A stretch of DNA of 64,000 nt from positions 2,524,501 through 2,588,500 of the forward strand of contig NC_012691.1 in assembly GCF_000023065.1 (NCBI RefSeq), written 5' to 3'. A program made the translations under genes and the position numbers. Below the pieces are notes generated by a model. That model ran no database searches. It was not told the DNA's origin and saw only the letters and a list, made by a program, of their open reading frames with translations. Positions within the stretch are counted from its first letter, which is position 1; each line of letters starts with the position of its first letter. This document shows, piece by piece, positions 50,710 through 60,260 of the stretch. This DNA comes from Tolumonas auensis DSM 9187 (GTDB taxonomy: Bacteria > Pseudomonadota > Gammaproteobacteria > Enterobacterales > Aeromonadaceae).

Positions 50710-51594
50710 ATGGAACTACGTCAGTTACGTGCTTTTGTGACTTTGGCTGATTGCCTGAATTTTACAGAAGCAGCGCAAAAGTTATTTATTACCCAGCCGG
50801 CTCTTTCCAAGCAGATCCATGCTTTGGAAGAAACGCTGGGCGGATTATTGTTTACCCGTAACCGGCGCGGAGCAGAATTAACGCCGTTGGGTAAAGAACT
50901 GCATGAACAAACCCGCACGCTGGTATTGCAAGCCGAGCAGTTAAAACGACACGCGCAACGGGTGTTAAAAGGGCAATCCGGCAAGCTAGCGATCGGGATC
51001 GGGCTTTCCAGCCTGCGTCTGGCATCATCGTTCACCGCGCAATTCCGCGTGCTGTATCCCGATGTCACCATCACCTTTCAAGACACCTCATCAGTGCCGC
51101 TGATAGCCCAATTACTGGCTGATCAATCGCAATTAGGCTTCTTACGATTACCCATTGAGCCACCGTTGGTCGCGCATAAGTTATTAACCGATCAATTAGT
51201 ATTAGCGGTGAACCGACACCATTATTCCGGCCATGACGAAGCAGATTTTTTACGCCAGTTGGAGCAATTACCACTGCTGCGTTTAACGCCAACACAAGGG
51301 CAACGTTTTAATCGGCAGATTGATCAATTCCTGGCTTTTCATAATTGTTACCCAGTGGTTGCGCAATATGCAGGCGATAATCAGACCTTACTGGCGCTGG
51401 TGGCAGCCGGACTGGGTGTGGCGATTGTGCCGCAAAGTGCGGTATTTATTGCGCCGGAAGAGGTAGATATCATTCCATTATCGGGCGATTACACGCAATG
51501 GGATATCGGTATAGCGTGGAATCCGCATTACGATAACCCGATCCGGGATGCATTTATTCAGCTGGTGTTACAGCGTGAAGCGGATAAAACATGA
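50710..51594 (+). CDS. LysR-family transcriptional regulator
   Basis: A 294-residue LysR-type regulator. The N-terminal winged helix-turn-helix is MELRQLRAFVTLADCLNFTEAAQKLFITQPALSKQIHALE-like over residues 1-42, followed by the linker helix and a periplasmic-binding-type effector domain (IGIGLSSLRLASSFTAQF, AAGLGVAIVPQSA). Effector unknown. The upstream neighbour on the other strand is a small unknown gene; the downstream neighbour cysH is convergent, so a link to sulfur assimilation is not supported by position. Confidence 0.9.
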   Translation: MELRQLRAFVTLADCLNFTEAAQKLFITQPALSKQIHALEETLGGLLFTRNRRGAELTPLGKELHEQTRTLVLQAEQLKRHAQRVLKGQSGKLAIGIGLSSLRLASSFTAQFRVLYPDVTITFQDTSSVPLIAQLLADQSQLGFLRLPIEPPLVAHKLLTDQLVLAVNRHHYSGHDEADFLRQLEQLPLLRLTPTQGQRFNRQIDQFLAFHNCYPVVAQYAGDNQTLLALVAAGLGVAIVPQSAVFIAPEEVDIIPLSGDYTQWDIGIAWNPHYDNPIRDAFIQLVLQREADKT

Positions 51595-51615
51595 CAGATA
51601 AAAACTGACGGACAG

Positions 51616-51645
51616 AAAAAAGGGCGCTTGCTGCGCCCTTTTGCT
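51616..51645. terminator. Bidirectional terminator between the LysR gene and cysH
   Basis: AAAAGGGCGC (51618-51627) and GCGCCCTTTT (51633-51642) pair around TTGCT, with A and T runs on each side. Confidence 0.9.
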
Positions 51646-51649
51646 AAGT

Positions 51650-52393
51650 TTATTTCTCTTCGTGCAATCCGCACTCGCGTTTCAGACCGAAGAAACGGGT
51701 TTGTTCTTCCGTCATCCCCTGTTCCCACTTCGCGGTGGTCTGCACATCACCCACTGACAGGTAGCCTTGCTCCCACAGTGGGTGATATGGCAGATCATGT
51801 TCTTTGAAGTAATAGAACACGTCTTTGTTGGTCCAGTCGATCACTGGCAGGAACTTGAAGATCCCGCGCTGCACCGCCAGCACCGGCAAATTGCCACGGG
51901 TCGATGACTGCTCACGACGCAAACCGGAGAACCAGGTTTTGACATCCAGCTCTTTCAGCGCCCGTGCCATCGGTTCGACTTTGTTGATCTGATTGTATTT
52001 CTCAATACCTTCCACGCCCTGTTCCCACAGTTTGCCGTAACGGGCTTCCTGCCAGGCCGGGGTGATCGGAGCCTGATATACTTTCAGATTCAGTTTCAAA
52101 CGTTCGGTCAGCTGATCAATAAACTGATAGGTTTCCGGGAATAGATAGCCGGTATCGGTCAGCACCACTGGCACATCGGGGCGCACCTGCGTCACCAGAT
52201 GCAACATCAGGGCAGCCTGAATACCGAAGCTCGAAGAGAGAATGAACTCGCCTTCCAGATGTTCAAATGCCCATTGCACACGCTCTTGTGCGCTGAGCGC
52301 CTCCAACTGCTGATTTACTTCAGCGAGCTGAGCTGTCTGTTCTTCTTTAGAGAGTGCAACCAGTGCACTCAGCGACAAAAGATTATGCGGCAT
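51650..52393 (-). CDS. cysH: Phosphoadenosine phosphosulfate reductase
   Basis: CysH reduces PAPS to sulfite using thioredoxin. ATG 52393 (AAGGA ribosome-binding site, 6-base gap) gives 247 residues beginning MPHNLLSLS. The PP-loop-like [10 protein letters not shown] and DTGYLFPET bind PAPS, and the single catalytic cysteine is in [10 protein letters not shown] at the C terminus. The absence of the CC...CxxC iron-sulfur motif makes it a PAPS and not an APS reductase. It overlaps cysI by 11 bases. Confidence 0.95.
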   Translation of the reverse strand: MPHNLLSLSALVALSKEEQTAQLAEVNQQLEALSAQERVQWAFEHLEGEFILSSSFGIQAALMLHLVTQVRPDVPVVLTDTGYLFPETYQFIDQLTERLKLNLKVYQAPITPAWQEARYGKLWEQGVEGIEKYNQINKVEPMARALKELDVKTWFSGLRREQSSTRGNLPVLAVQRGIFKFLPVIDWTNKDVFYYFKEHDLPYHPLWEQGYLSVGDVQTTAKWEQGMTEEQTRFFGLKRECGLHEEK

Positions 52394-54071
52394 AGAAATC
52401 CTTAGCAGAATCAACGACAGGTTTCACGATACCAGCGCGGATCACGAAATCACCAAAGCCTTCGTTCTCATTACGCTCTTTCGCCCAACGACCCAGCAGC
52501 GCATCGATCTCTTTCAAGATCTCAGCAGAGGTGATGTTCTCACGGTACTGACGCGGAATACGCGTACCTTCACGGTTACCACCGATATAGAAGTTATAAC
52601 GATCCATGGCTTTACCCACCAGACCAATTTCCGCCAGCATCGCGCGACCACAACCATTCGGGCAGCCAGTGACACGGAAAATCACATGATCATCAGCCAA
52701 ACCGTGTTTTGCCATCACTGCTTCGATTTGCGTGGTGAACGCAGGCAGGAAACGTTCTGCTTCTGCCATCGCTAATGGGCACGTTGGCAATGCCACGCAC
52801 GCCATCGAGTTTTTACGCTGTTCGGTAATGGCATCGTCAATCAAGCCATGCGCACGGGCAATTTTCTCGATTTTCGCTTTATCTTTTTTCGGCACACCCG
52901 CGATGATCAGGTTCTGGTTCGCGGTCATGCGGAAATCACCTTTGTGAATTTTCGCAATTTCAGCCAGACCGGTTTTCAGCGGTTTGCCAGGGAAATCCAG
53001 AATACGGCCGTTTTCGATGAACAGCGTCAGATGCTGTTTGCCATCGATACCTTCCACCCAACCGAAACGATCACCACGGCTGGTGAATACATACGGGCGA
53101 CTTTCTTCAAACTTGATACCGGTACGTTTTTCCACTTCCGCTTTAAATGCATCAACACCGACACGTTCCAGCGTGTATTTGGTTTTCGCGTTTTGGCGGT
53201 TAACACGGTTACCCCAGTCACGTTGTGTGGTGACAACAGCTTCGGCAAATTTCAGCGTGTCTTCTTTGCGGATAAAACCGAAATCATCCGCTTTACGTGG
53301 GAAGGTTTCTTTGTTGCCATGCGTCATGGCCAAACCACCACCCACCAGCACGTTGAAACCAACCAGCTTGCCATCTTCGGCAATGGCCACGAAGTTCAGG
53401 TCGTTAGCATGCACATCGATATCGTTGTGCGGCGGAATAACCACGGTGGTTTTAAATTTACGCGGCAGATAAGTTGAACCCAAAATTGGCTCTTCATCCG
53501 GACCTAACTTCTCGCCATCTAACCAGATTTCAGCATACGCACGCGTTTTCGGCAGCAGATGCTCAGAGATTTTCTTCGCCCACTCATAGGCTTCCTGATG
53601 CAGCTCTGATTCCACCGGATTCGACGTACACAGCACGTTACGGTTCACGTCACCCGCAGTAGCGATAGAGTCGATGCCGTATTTGTTCAGTGTCTGATGC
53701 ATCATTTTGATGTTTGGCTTCAGCACACCGTGGAACTGGAAGGTCTGACGCGTAGTCAGACGAATGCTGCCATACATGGTGTGGTCATGCGCAAACTTAT
53801 CAATACCTAACCATTGTTCCGGAGTGATGATACCGCCCGGCATACGGGCACGTAACATCACGTTGTGCAGCGGTTCCAGTTTCTGCTGAGCGCGCTCGGC
53901 ACGAATATCGCGGTCATCCTGCTGATACATGCCATGCAAACGGATCAGCTGGAAGTTGTCGCCGGTAAAGCCGCCGGTCAGATCATTTTTCAGATCCAGC
54001 TCAATCGTACCGCGCAGGAAATTACTTTCCGCTTTCAGACGTTCGTTGTCAGATAATTTTTGCTCGCTCAT
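52383..54071 (-). CDS. cysI: Sulfite reductase hemoprotein beta subunit
   Basis: CysI holds the siroheme-4Fe-4S centre that reduces sulfite to sulfide. The 562-residue protein has the cluster cysteines in [16 protein letters not shown] and [11 protein letters not shown]; the siroheme-binding basic residues are in the repeated halves. [10 protein letters not shown] and HVNDLNF-type segments fit the family. It shares one base with the cysJ stop (TGATG) and overlaps cysH, forming cysJIH. Confidence 0.96.
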   Translation of the reverse strand: MSEQKLSDNERLKAESNFLRGTIELDLKNDLTGGFTGDNFQLIRLHGMYQQDDRDIRAERAQQKLEPLHNVMLRARMPGGIITPEQWLGIDKFAHDHTMYGSIRLTTRQTFQFHGVLKPNIKMMHQTLNKYGIDSIATAGDVNRNVLCTSNPVESELHQEAYEWAKKISEHLLPKTRAYAEIWLDGEKLGPDEEPILGSTYLPRKFKTTVVIPPHNDIDVHANDLNFVAIAEDGKLVGFNVLVGGGLAMTHGNKETFPRKADDFGFIRKEDTLKFAEAVVTTQRDWGNRVNRQNAKTKYTLERVGVDAFKAEVEKRTGIKFEESRPYVFTSRGDRFGWVEGIDGKQHLTLFIENGRILDFPGKPLKTGLAEIAKIHKGDFRMTANQNLIIAGVPKKDKAKIEKIARAHGLIDDAITEQRKNSMACVALPTCPLAMAEAERFLPAFTTQIEAVMAKHGLADDHVIFRVTGCPNGCGRAMLAEIGLVGKAMDRYNFYIGGNREGTRIPRQYRENITSAEILKEIDALLGRWAKERNENEGFGDFVIRAGIVKPVVDSAKDFYAA

Positions 54072-55888
54072 CAGTAGACATCCCTCTGGTAACGCTTGGC
54101 ACGACGCAGTTCATTTACATATTCTTCGGCTTGTTCGGCATTCTTACCGCCGTGTTCCACCACAATATTCACCAGTGCATCGTGAACATCTTTCGCCATA
54201 CGGTTGGCATCACCGCAGACATAGAAATGTGCACCTTCCTGCAGCCATTGCCACACTTCTGCGCCTTTGGCCTTTAATTTATCTTGTACGTAGATTTTAT
54301 TCGCTTGATCACGGCTGAAGGCTAAATCAATTTTAGTCAGCAAACCGCTCTTCACATATTTCTGCCATTCCACCTGATACAGAAAGTCCTGGGTGAAATG
54401 CGGATTACCGAAGAACAACCAGTTTTTGCCTTCGGCGCCTTGGGCATCACGCTCCTGAATAAAAGAACGGAATGGTGCAATACCAGTACCCGGCCCCACC
54501 ATGATCACTGGCGTATTCGAGTCAGCTGGCAGCCGGAAGCTGTCGTTGTGTTCCACGAACACGCGCACTTCGCCACCCTCCTGAACACGATCAGCCAGGA
54601 ATGAAGAAGCTCCACCAGAGCGCACAGAACCATCTTCCTGCGGATAACGCACGACACCGACGGTCAGATGCACCTCTTCTTCCACTTCAGACTGTGCAGA
54701 AGCGATAGAGTACAAACGCGGGCTCAGTGCACGCAGTAAACCCACCAGCTGTTCAGCCGTCAGTTTAGTTGGGAAGCGTTTTAAGACATCGACAATCTGT
54801 GCGTTTGCGGCAAATTTTCGGGTTTCATCTTTATCCGCTGCCAGGGCTTTCAGTTTGTCGTCAGCAGAAATTTCAGCCAGACCAGTAATAAAAGCGGCAT
54901 GCAGACGGGTCAGTTCAAACTGATTGGTCAGGGCATCACTTAATGCAGCGGCTTTACCTGATACGGTTACCTGCTCATCACCCGTTAAACCAGTCAGTGC
55001 CAGAATTTCAGCTACCACGGCAGCATCATTATCAAACCAGATACCCAGCGCATCACCCGGTTGATAGGTGATACCAGAGCCTTCCAGATTGATCTCAAAA
55101 TGGCGGATATCTTTCGTCGAATCACGACCGGTAATTTTCTGGTTGGTGCTCAGCGTCGCGGTAAACGGGTTAAATTTGTCATACGCGCTATGACCTGCAG
55201 CAATCACGGCTGAACCAGCCACTGCCGCAACAGCCGGTGCTGCTGTTAAAGTTGCGGCCAGTTTATCCAGAAAGCTCGCGGCCCAGGCATCGGCCGCAGC
55301 ACGGTAATCGACATCCAGAATTGCCGCATCCTGCAGACGGGTTGCTTCGGCTTTCTCGAAGAACGCATCAAAATCTTTGGCTGTCTGGCAGAAAAATTCA
55401 TAAGAAGAATCGCCCAGACCCAGTACCGCAAATTGCAGACCGAACAGTTTACCGATTTTGCCGCCTTTCAGTTGCGCGTGCAGATCGGCTGCGGCTTCCG
55501 GCGGTTCGCCTTCACCGTAGGTGCTGGTGACGATCAGGACATGGGTTTCTTTTTTCAGCTGTTTTGGTTTGTAGTCATTCATGGCCACCAGTGACACAGG
55601 AATACCACGCGCTTCAGCTTGTGCTTTCACGCTTTCCGCAACGCCTTTGGCATTACCGGTTTGTGAACCCACCAGAATAGTCAGACTACCGGTTGGTTGC
55701 GCAGCAACTGCACTACTGGTCGCTGATGAAGTGCCGGCAACAGCAACGCCACCCGCACCTTGTGCCAAACCAAACAAAAAGCCGCTGGCCCAGATCAGTT
55801 CAGTCGGAGATAAATTTGCTACGGCTTCCGCCAATTTAGAAAGCTGCGGTCCGCCGATGGGACCCAAAGATGGAGATTTGTCGCTCAT
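54071..55888 (-). CDS. cysJ: Sulfite reductase flavoprotein alpha subunit
   Basis: CysJ passes electrons from NADPH through FAD and FMN to CysI. The 605-residue protein has an N-terminal flavodoxin domain ([11 protein letters not shown] near residue 75, STYGEGEPP), a connecting domain, the FAD motif RLYSIASA and the NADP-binding [14 protein letters not shown], ending with [12 protein letters not shown]. An Ala/Thr/Ser-rich linker precedes the FAD part. It is the first gene of cysJIH; CysB control is expected from the family, but no site was identified. Confidence 0.96.
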   Translation of the reverse strand: MSDKSPSLGPIGGPQLSKLAEAVANLSPTELIWASGFLFGLAQGAGGVAVAGTSSATSSAVAAQPTGSLTILVGSQTGNAKGVAESVKAQAEARGIPVSLVAMNDYKPKQLKKETHVLIVTSTYGEGEPPEAAADLHAQLKGGKIGKLFGLQFAVLGLGDSSYEFFCQTAKDFDAFFEKAEATRLQDAAILDVDYRAAADAWAASFLDKLAATLTAAPAVAAVAGSAVIAAGHSAYDKFNPFTATLSTNQKITGRDSTKDIRHFEINLEGSGITYQPGDALGIWFDNDAAVVAEILALTGLTGDEQVTVSGKAAALSDALTNQFELTRLHAAFITGLAEISADDKLKALAADKDETRKFAANAQIVDVLKRFPTKLTAEQLVGLLRALSPRLYSIASAQSEVEEEVHLTVGVVRYPQEDGSVRSGGASSFLADRVQEGGEVRVFVEHNDSFRLPADSNTPVIMVGPGTGIAPFRSFIQERDAQGAEGKNWLFFGNPHFTQDFLYQVEWQKYVKSGLLTKIDLAFSRDQANKIYVQDKLKAKGAEVWQWLQEGAHFYVCGDANRMAKDVHDALVNIVVEHGGKNAEQAEEYVNELRRAKRYQRDVY

Positions 55889-56088
55889 ATGCCGATTCCT
55901 GCATTAAGAATAAAATTAGCTTACAAGCAAAACAGGTGCTTCACAAAGAATTAATCGAAATTCTTAATATAGAAATGTCATATCTATAGTCAATTTGTGG
56001 ATATAGCTGAGCGCTTTTCAGCGAAGAACCGGCGATTTACGCATTCCATTGTCAGAAACAAGCATAACTTAATGAAAAACAGGCAATA

Positions 56089-56120
56089 AAAAAGAGGATG
56101 CCGTTATATGCATCCTCTTT
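56089..56120 (-). terminator. Terminator of the beta-barrel protein gene
   Basis: AAAGAGGATGC (56091-56101) and GCATCCTCTTT (56110-56120) form an 11-bp stem; on the minus strand a T6 run follows. Confidence 0.88.
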
Positions 56121-56159
56121 CGCAGTTATCGGTTTTATATTTTTTCTATATCGAAAAAA

Positions 56160-56813
56160 TTAATAACGCAGCTCTGCACCCAGGAACCAGTTGTCCAGAT
56201 GCTGATCCAGTTGCACGCTGTCTTCGGTGTAATTCACACGCATATTACGGTAGCCGGCACGCAGCTTCAGCTTCAGAATATCGTCCGGGAATACCACATA
56301 GCTCACACCCATTCTCCAGTCATGAGAATGATCGCCATCCCAATGCGAAACACGCATATCAGCAAAAGCCCCCAGATCAGTACCCGGGATCAATGTTTCT
56401 GCAGCACCGTACAGCATGATGGTGTCGTTAGAATAATCGTGGTGATGATTCAGCGTACCATCATAGCTGCGGAGGTTCAGACCGGCGTTCAGGGTCAGCG
56501 TATCCAGCTCCAGCGGAGAGTAATACAACGCGAAATCGTAGGTTTTCAGCTTGTTATCAAAGGCAGATGCATCAGAAGAGATATCTGTGGCCTGAAAAAC
56601 TGCATTAGGCACCAGCAGCAATGGATGACGGAAATCAACGTATGTCGTCCACAGACTGTTAGAAGAGTAATTGCGATCCTTGCCTTCCGCCGAACCATCC
56701 ATGTCGGAATACATGTAGTCCAGACCGGCACCGATGCTGAAATCATCAGCAGCCTGCGCGGCACCAGCAACCAGTACAGACGCTGCCAGCAGACTTAAAC
56801 TGTATTTTTTCAT
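56160..56813 (-). CDS. Outer-membrane beta-barrel protein (TIGR04219-like)
   Basis: A 217-residue precursor with a clear signal peptide (MKKYSLSLLAASVLVAGAAQA before ADDF). The mature part alternates hydrophobic and polar residues in strands and ends with an aromatic residue (LGAELRY), the signature for BAM insertion. It resembles the TIGR04219 family of small outer-membrane proteins; function unknown. It is rich in Asp, Tyr and His (NHHHDYSND). The ribosome-binding site is ATGGGAGC. It is monocistronic. Confidence 0.78.
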   Translation of the reverse strand: MKKYSLSLLAASVLVAGAAQAADDFSIGAGLDYMYSDMDGSAEGKDRNYSSNSLWTTYVDFRHPLLLVPNAVFQATDISSDASAFDNKLKTYDFALYYSPLELDTLTLNAGLNLRSYDGTLNHHHDYSNDTIMLYGAAETLIPGTDLGAFADMRVSHWDGDHSHDWRMGVSYVVFPDDILKLKLRAGYRNMRVNYTEDSVQLDQHLDNWFLGAELRY

Positions 56814-56884
56814 GTTGGAGCTCCCATCATTATTATCAAAGAAGCGGAAACCTTCTTGGTTATCCGCCTCTGGTTATCAAGAAA

Positions 56885-58291
56885 TTATTCCGCAGCCGGC
56901 AACAGTGCCAGCACTTTGTCCAGACGCGCCAGTACGCGTTCTTTACCAATCAGTTGCATCACCGCATCAATCGACGGTGACTGACCCAGACCGGTCACAG
57001 CAACACGCAACGGCATGCCTACTTTGCCCATTCCCAGCTCCAGTTCAGTCGCAGTGTCCTGAATAACATGGTGCAGTGGTTCTGTTTCCCAGCTTTCCAG
57101 CGCCGCCAGCTTGGTGCGGATCAGGGCCAGTGGTTCACGCGCCGCTGCTTTCAGATGTTTCTTCGCAGCCGCTGCGTCAATTTCTTCATATTCTTCGTAG
57201 AAATAACGGCTTTGCTGTGCCAGTTCACGCAAGGTGTGGCAACGTTCCGCCAGCAGTGTCACGATCTCGGCCAGCGCCGGGCCATTTTTATAATCAATAC
57301 CCAGATCGTTCATCTGCCATTCCAGATGCGAAGCAACATAAACCGGATCCATGGTACGGATGTAATGGTTATTCAGCCATCTCAGTTTTTCTGTGTTGAA
57401 TGCAGATGCTGATTTGCTGATGGAATCCAGACTGAACAGGTTGATCATCTCTTCACGGGTGAAGATTTCCTGATCGCCATGCGACCAGCCCAGACGCACC
57501 AGATAGTTCAGCACCGCTTCCGGCAGATAGCCATCATCACGGTACTGCATCACACCGACCGCACCATGACGTTTCGACAGCTTGGCACCATCATCACCCA
57601 GAATCATGGATACATGGGCAAACTCAGGTTCTGGTGCACCCAGTGCCTTATAGATGTTGATCTGACGCGGTGTGTTGTTGATATGGTCTTCGCCACGCAC
57701 CACGTGGGTGATCTCCATATCCCAGTCGTCCACCACCACACAGAAGTTGTAAGTAGGAACACCGTCAGTACGACGAATGATCAGATCATCCAGCTCGGTG
57801 TTGGCAAATTCGATACGGCCACGCACATGGTCATCAAACGCCACGACACCATCCTGCGGATTACGGAAACGGATCACATGCGGTTCATCATCGGCATGAT
57901 GTTCATCGCTGTCACGGCAATGACCGTCATAACGTGGTTTTTCACCGTTCGCCATTTGCGCTTCACGCAAGGTTTCCAGACGTTCTTTCGAGCAGTAGCA
58001 TTTGTACGCCTTACCTTCCGCCAGCAGCTGATCGATCAGCTGGTTGTAACGGTCAAAGCGCTTGGTCTGATAATACGGGCCTTCATCCCAGTCAAAACCT
58101 AACCAGGTCATCCCTTCCATGATGGCATCGATTGCTGCCTGAGTAGAACGCTCAGTGTCAGTATCTTCGATACGCAGAACAAACTCGCCACCCTGATTTT
58201 TAGCATATAACCAGGAATAGAGTGCAGTACGGGCACCACCAATGTGCAGCAAGCCAGTCGGGCTCGGCGCAAAACGGGTTTTGACTTTCAT
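56885..58291 (-). CDS. gltX: Glutamyl-tRNA synthetase
   Basis: GltX charges tRNA-Glu. ATG 58291, preceded by AAGGAAGCCC, gives 468 residues beginning [19 protein letters not shown]; the frame stays open 16 codons further upstream without support. The HIGH motif is HIGG, the KMSKS-type loop is AKLSKRHGA, and zinc ligands appear in KCYCSKERL and GHCRD. The C-terminal anticodon-binding domain is helical. A tRNA-Gly gene on the same strand lies 144 bases upstream. Confidence 0.96.
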   Translation of the reverse strand: MKVKTRFAPSPTGLLHIGGARTALYSWLYAKNQGGEFVLRIEDTDTERSTQAAIDAIMEGMTWLGFDWDEGPYYQTKRFDRYNQLIDQLLAEGKAYKCYCSKERLETLREAQMANGEKPRYDGHCRDSDEHHADDEPHVIRFRNPQDGVVAFDDHVRGRIEFANTELDDLIIRRTDGVPTYNFCVVVDDWDMEITHVVRGEDHINNTPRQINIYKALGAPEPEFAHVSMILGDDGAKLSKRHGAVGVMQYRDDGYLPEAVLNYLVRLGWSHGDQEIFTREEMINLFSLDSISKSASAFNTEKLRWLNNHYIRTMDPVYVASHLEWQMNDLGIDYKNGPALAEIVTLLAERCHTLRELAQQSRYFYEEYEEIDAAAAKKHLKAAAREPLALIRTKLAALESWETEPLHHVIQDTATELELGMGKVGMPLRVAVTGLGQSPSIDAVMQLIGKERVLARLDKVLALLPAAE

Positions 58292-58434
58292 GGGCTTCCT
58301 TGTGACTGGAATAATTTTCAGGATTTTAGGACAGATCACATTCTAACACTGGCATTGCCGGAGAAAAACCTTCGGCCGCATTTGAACAAAAGAATGCTAA
58401 CAGCAAAACGGAAGAGAAGCAGATTCGGGGAAAT

Positions 58435-58509
<75 letters not shown>

Positions 58510-58596
58510 AAGGCATGACCGGTTAAATAAAATACAGTAACATCAGAATGTTACATACCGGCTGATAAGACGGCCGCTAATCTATCAAAGTCAGGG

Positions 58597-59325
58597 TTAA
58601 AGAACAACCTTTGTTTCACCCAATTCAGGGGAATAAGTCACCAATTGATCGCGTCCCTGTGCTTTTGCCTTATACATCGCCAGATCCGCTTTACGGATAC
58701 TGTCATCGATCATCTCTGCTTCCCGGCAAAAATAAACCCCGATACTGGCTGAGAGATAGCGTTCATCATTACCCGGCAACGGAACACTCCGGATAGCCTG
58801 CATAATATTTTCAGCCATGGTATGTAGTGATTTTTCACTGCAATCCGGCATCAGGATCAGGAACTCTTCCCCACCCCAGCGGGCACAAACACCCTGCGTT
58901 GAACAGATTGACTGCAGGATAGCGGCGACGGAAATCAGCAAGTGGTCGCCCTGCAGATGGCCGAACTGATCATTCACTTCCTTGAAATAATCCAGATCCA
59001 GCAGTAATACACCAAAACAGGAGTGGTTCAGCTCCAGCTGCTTTTTCAATGCAAACATCTGCGGATATAACCCGCCACGGTTAAACAAACCGGTTAACGG
59101 GTCTGTTTTCGCCCGTTTATCCAGCTCGGAATTCAGATCCATGATCTGTGCCTGCATTAAATCACCAATCCGGGCGATTTTATTAAGACGACGCTCCAGC
59201 CGCTGGTATTGTCTGTGCAAGCTGTCCAGTTCAGCCAATAAAGGATGTCCGGTATATTGTTTTTCCAGCTGAATATACCGTTTACCCGAATCAACCGGCT
59301 GTAAAGTGTCATCCTGTCCGTTCAT
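58597..59325 (-). CDS. siaD: Diguanylate cyclase SiaD
   Basis: This 242-residue protein makes cyclic di-GMP. An N-terminal coiled coil (about residues 15-75) precedes a GGDEF domain with the active-site motif GGEEF in CARWGGEEFLIL and substrate-binding DLDYFKEVNDQFGH. The inhibitory I-site RxxD, expected a few residues before GGEEF, is replaced by STQG, so product feedback is probably absent. It is the last gene of the operon, 2 bases after siaC. In Pseudomonas aeruginosa SiaC binding to SiaD switches on cyclase activity. Confidence 0.88.
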   Translation of the reverse strand: MNGQDDTLQPVDSGKRYIQLEKQYTGHPLLAELDSLHRQYQRLERRLNKIARIGDLMQAQIMDLNSELDKRAKTDPLTGLFNRGGLYPQMFALKKQLELNHSCFGVLLLDLDYFKEVNDQFGHLQGDHLLISVAAILQSICSTQGVCARWGGEEFLILMPDCSEKSLHTMAENIMQAIRSVPLPGNDERYLSASIGVYFCREAEMIDDSIRKADLAMYKAKAQGRDQLVTYSPELGETKVVL

Positions 59326-59327
59326 GG

Positions 59328-59702
59328 TTATAAGGCCTCAATCTGAAATGGCAGCATTAAATCCTCACTGAATTCTTCGGCTGTTTCCAGTGCCCGGCTA
59401 TTTTTCTTATGGTAGCGCCAGATTATTAATACTTGTCGCCCTTCCTGAAATGCATCCTCCAGTAAATCAAAAATATCCATCAGACATTTAACACTCCCGG
59501 TGTTCAGATACGCCAGTTCAAGCGTCAGCGTAATAGCAAAATCAGTTTCTGCAACGAACGCTTTCAACCAGCCAATAATGGGAGCATAAAACTCGAAGGT
59601 ATTTTCAGGATAACTTTCACCTGACATCGTCAGCTGACCATTTTCCGGATCAAAATAAACGGCAGGTGATGAGATACTGGCAACCCGGCTTAATAATTCC
59701 AT
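59328..59702 (-). CDS. siaC: Switch protein SiaC (DUF1987)
   Basis: A 124-residue protein of the SiaC/DUF1987 family with a STAS-like fold. Thr68 lies in ELAYLNTGSVKCL, the same position as the residue phosphorylated by SiaB and dephosphorylated by SiaA in Pseudomonas aeruginosa. YFDPENGQLTMSGESYPEN is the other family block. In the known system the unphosphorylated form binds and activates SiaD. Its place between siaB and siaD supports the same wiring here. Confidence 0.9.
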   Translation of the reverse strand: MELLSRVASISSPAVYFDPENGQLTMSGESYPENTFEFYAPIIGWLKAFVAETDFAITLTLELAYLNTGSVKCLMDIFDLLEDAFQEGRQVLIIWRYHKKNSRALETAEEFSEDLMLPFQIEAL

Positions 59703-59711
59703 TTTTTACCC

Positions 59712-60260
59712 CTATACCACTGCTTTTAATGTAAAGAATGCAGTTTTGTTATCTATTTCCTGAACTTCATAAGCCAGCGGCTGACTTGATTTTCGCGCCA
59801 TATCAATTAAACCCAGCCCGGCACCCGGTGCATTGTCCGTCACTGGTTTACGCCGTTGCTCTTTATATAACGCTTTCAGGCCGGCCATATCTAATGAACG
59901 TAAAAGATCTATTTTATTAGTCAGCTTTTCCAGATCATTTTTATTCACCACATTGCCTGACATCACCACATAACTGTTTTCTTCACGGCCGATCATCAGG
60001 GTAATAGCATTATAAATCTTGTCATTCTGCACCTCACCCTGCTGACCACGGGCATAATTCCGCACATTCTGAGTCTGCTCGATATAGACCGAAAATACAT
60101 CCATCATTTTTTCACTGCCCGGCGTTTCATTTTCTAAATAACGACGGACAGCAAGACCTAACTCTTCAATAATACTGTGTGATAACGGACCATTGAAACA
60201 GATCTGGATATTGGCATCCTCAAATTGCCGGTGTAATGACAACAGACTAATTTTATGCAT
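59712..60260 (-). CDS. siaB: SiaC kinase SiaB
   Basis: A 182-residue protein of the SiaB family (GHKL-like kinase fold). The ATP-lid region is seen as APGAGLGLIDMARKS near residue 148, with IEELGLAVRRYLE as the helix with the catalytic-type residues and YVVMSGNVVN upstream. In Pseudomonas aeruginosa SiaB phosphorylates SiaC. Its ATG directly follows the siaA stop without a spacer base, so translation is coupled. Confidence 0.87.
   Translation of the reverse strand: MHKISLLSLHRQFEDANIQICFNGPLSHSIIEELGLAVRRYLENETPGSEKMMDVFSVYIEQTQNVRNYARGQQGEVQNDKIYNAITLMIGREENSYVVMSGNVVNKNDLEKLTNKIDLLRSLDMAGLKALYKEQRRKPVTDNAPGAGLGLIDMARKSSQPLAYEVQEIDNKTAFFTLKAVV

Noticed and set aside
52848..53477. Long open frames antisense to cysI
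   Set aside because: Two overlapping plus-strand frames lie wholly inside cysI; this is a by-product of its codon usage.
56199..56798. 199-codon frame antisense to the beta-barrel gene
   Set aside because: The minus-strand gene has a signal peptide, a ribosome-binding site and a terminator; the antisense frame has none.
57479..58102. Long open frame antisense to gltX
   Set aside because: It mirrors a highly conserved synthetase codon for codon, has no ribosome-binding site and shows no recognisable protein features.
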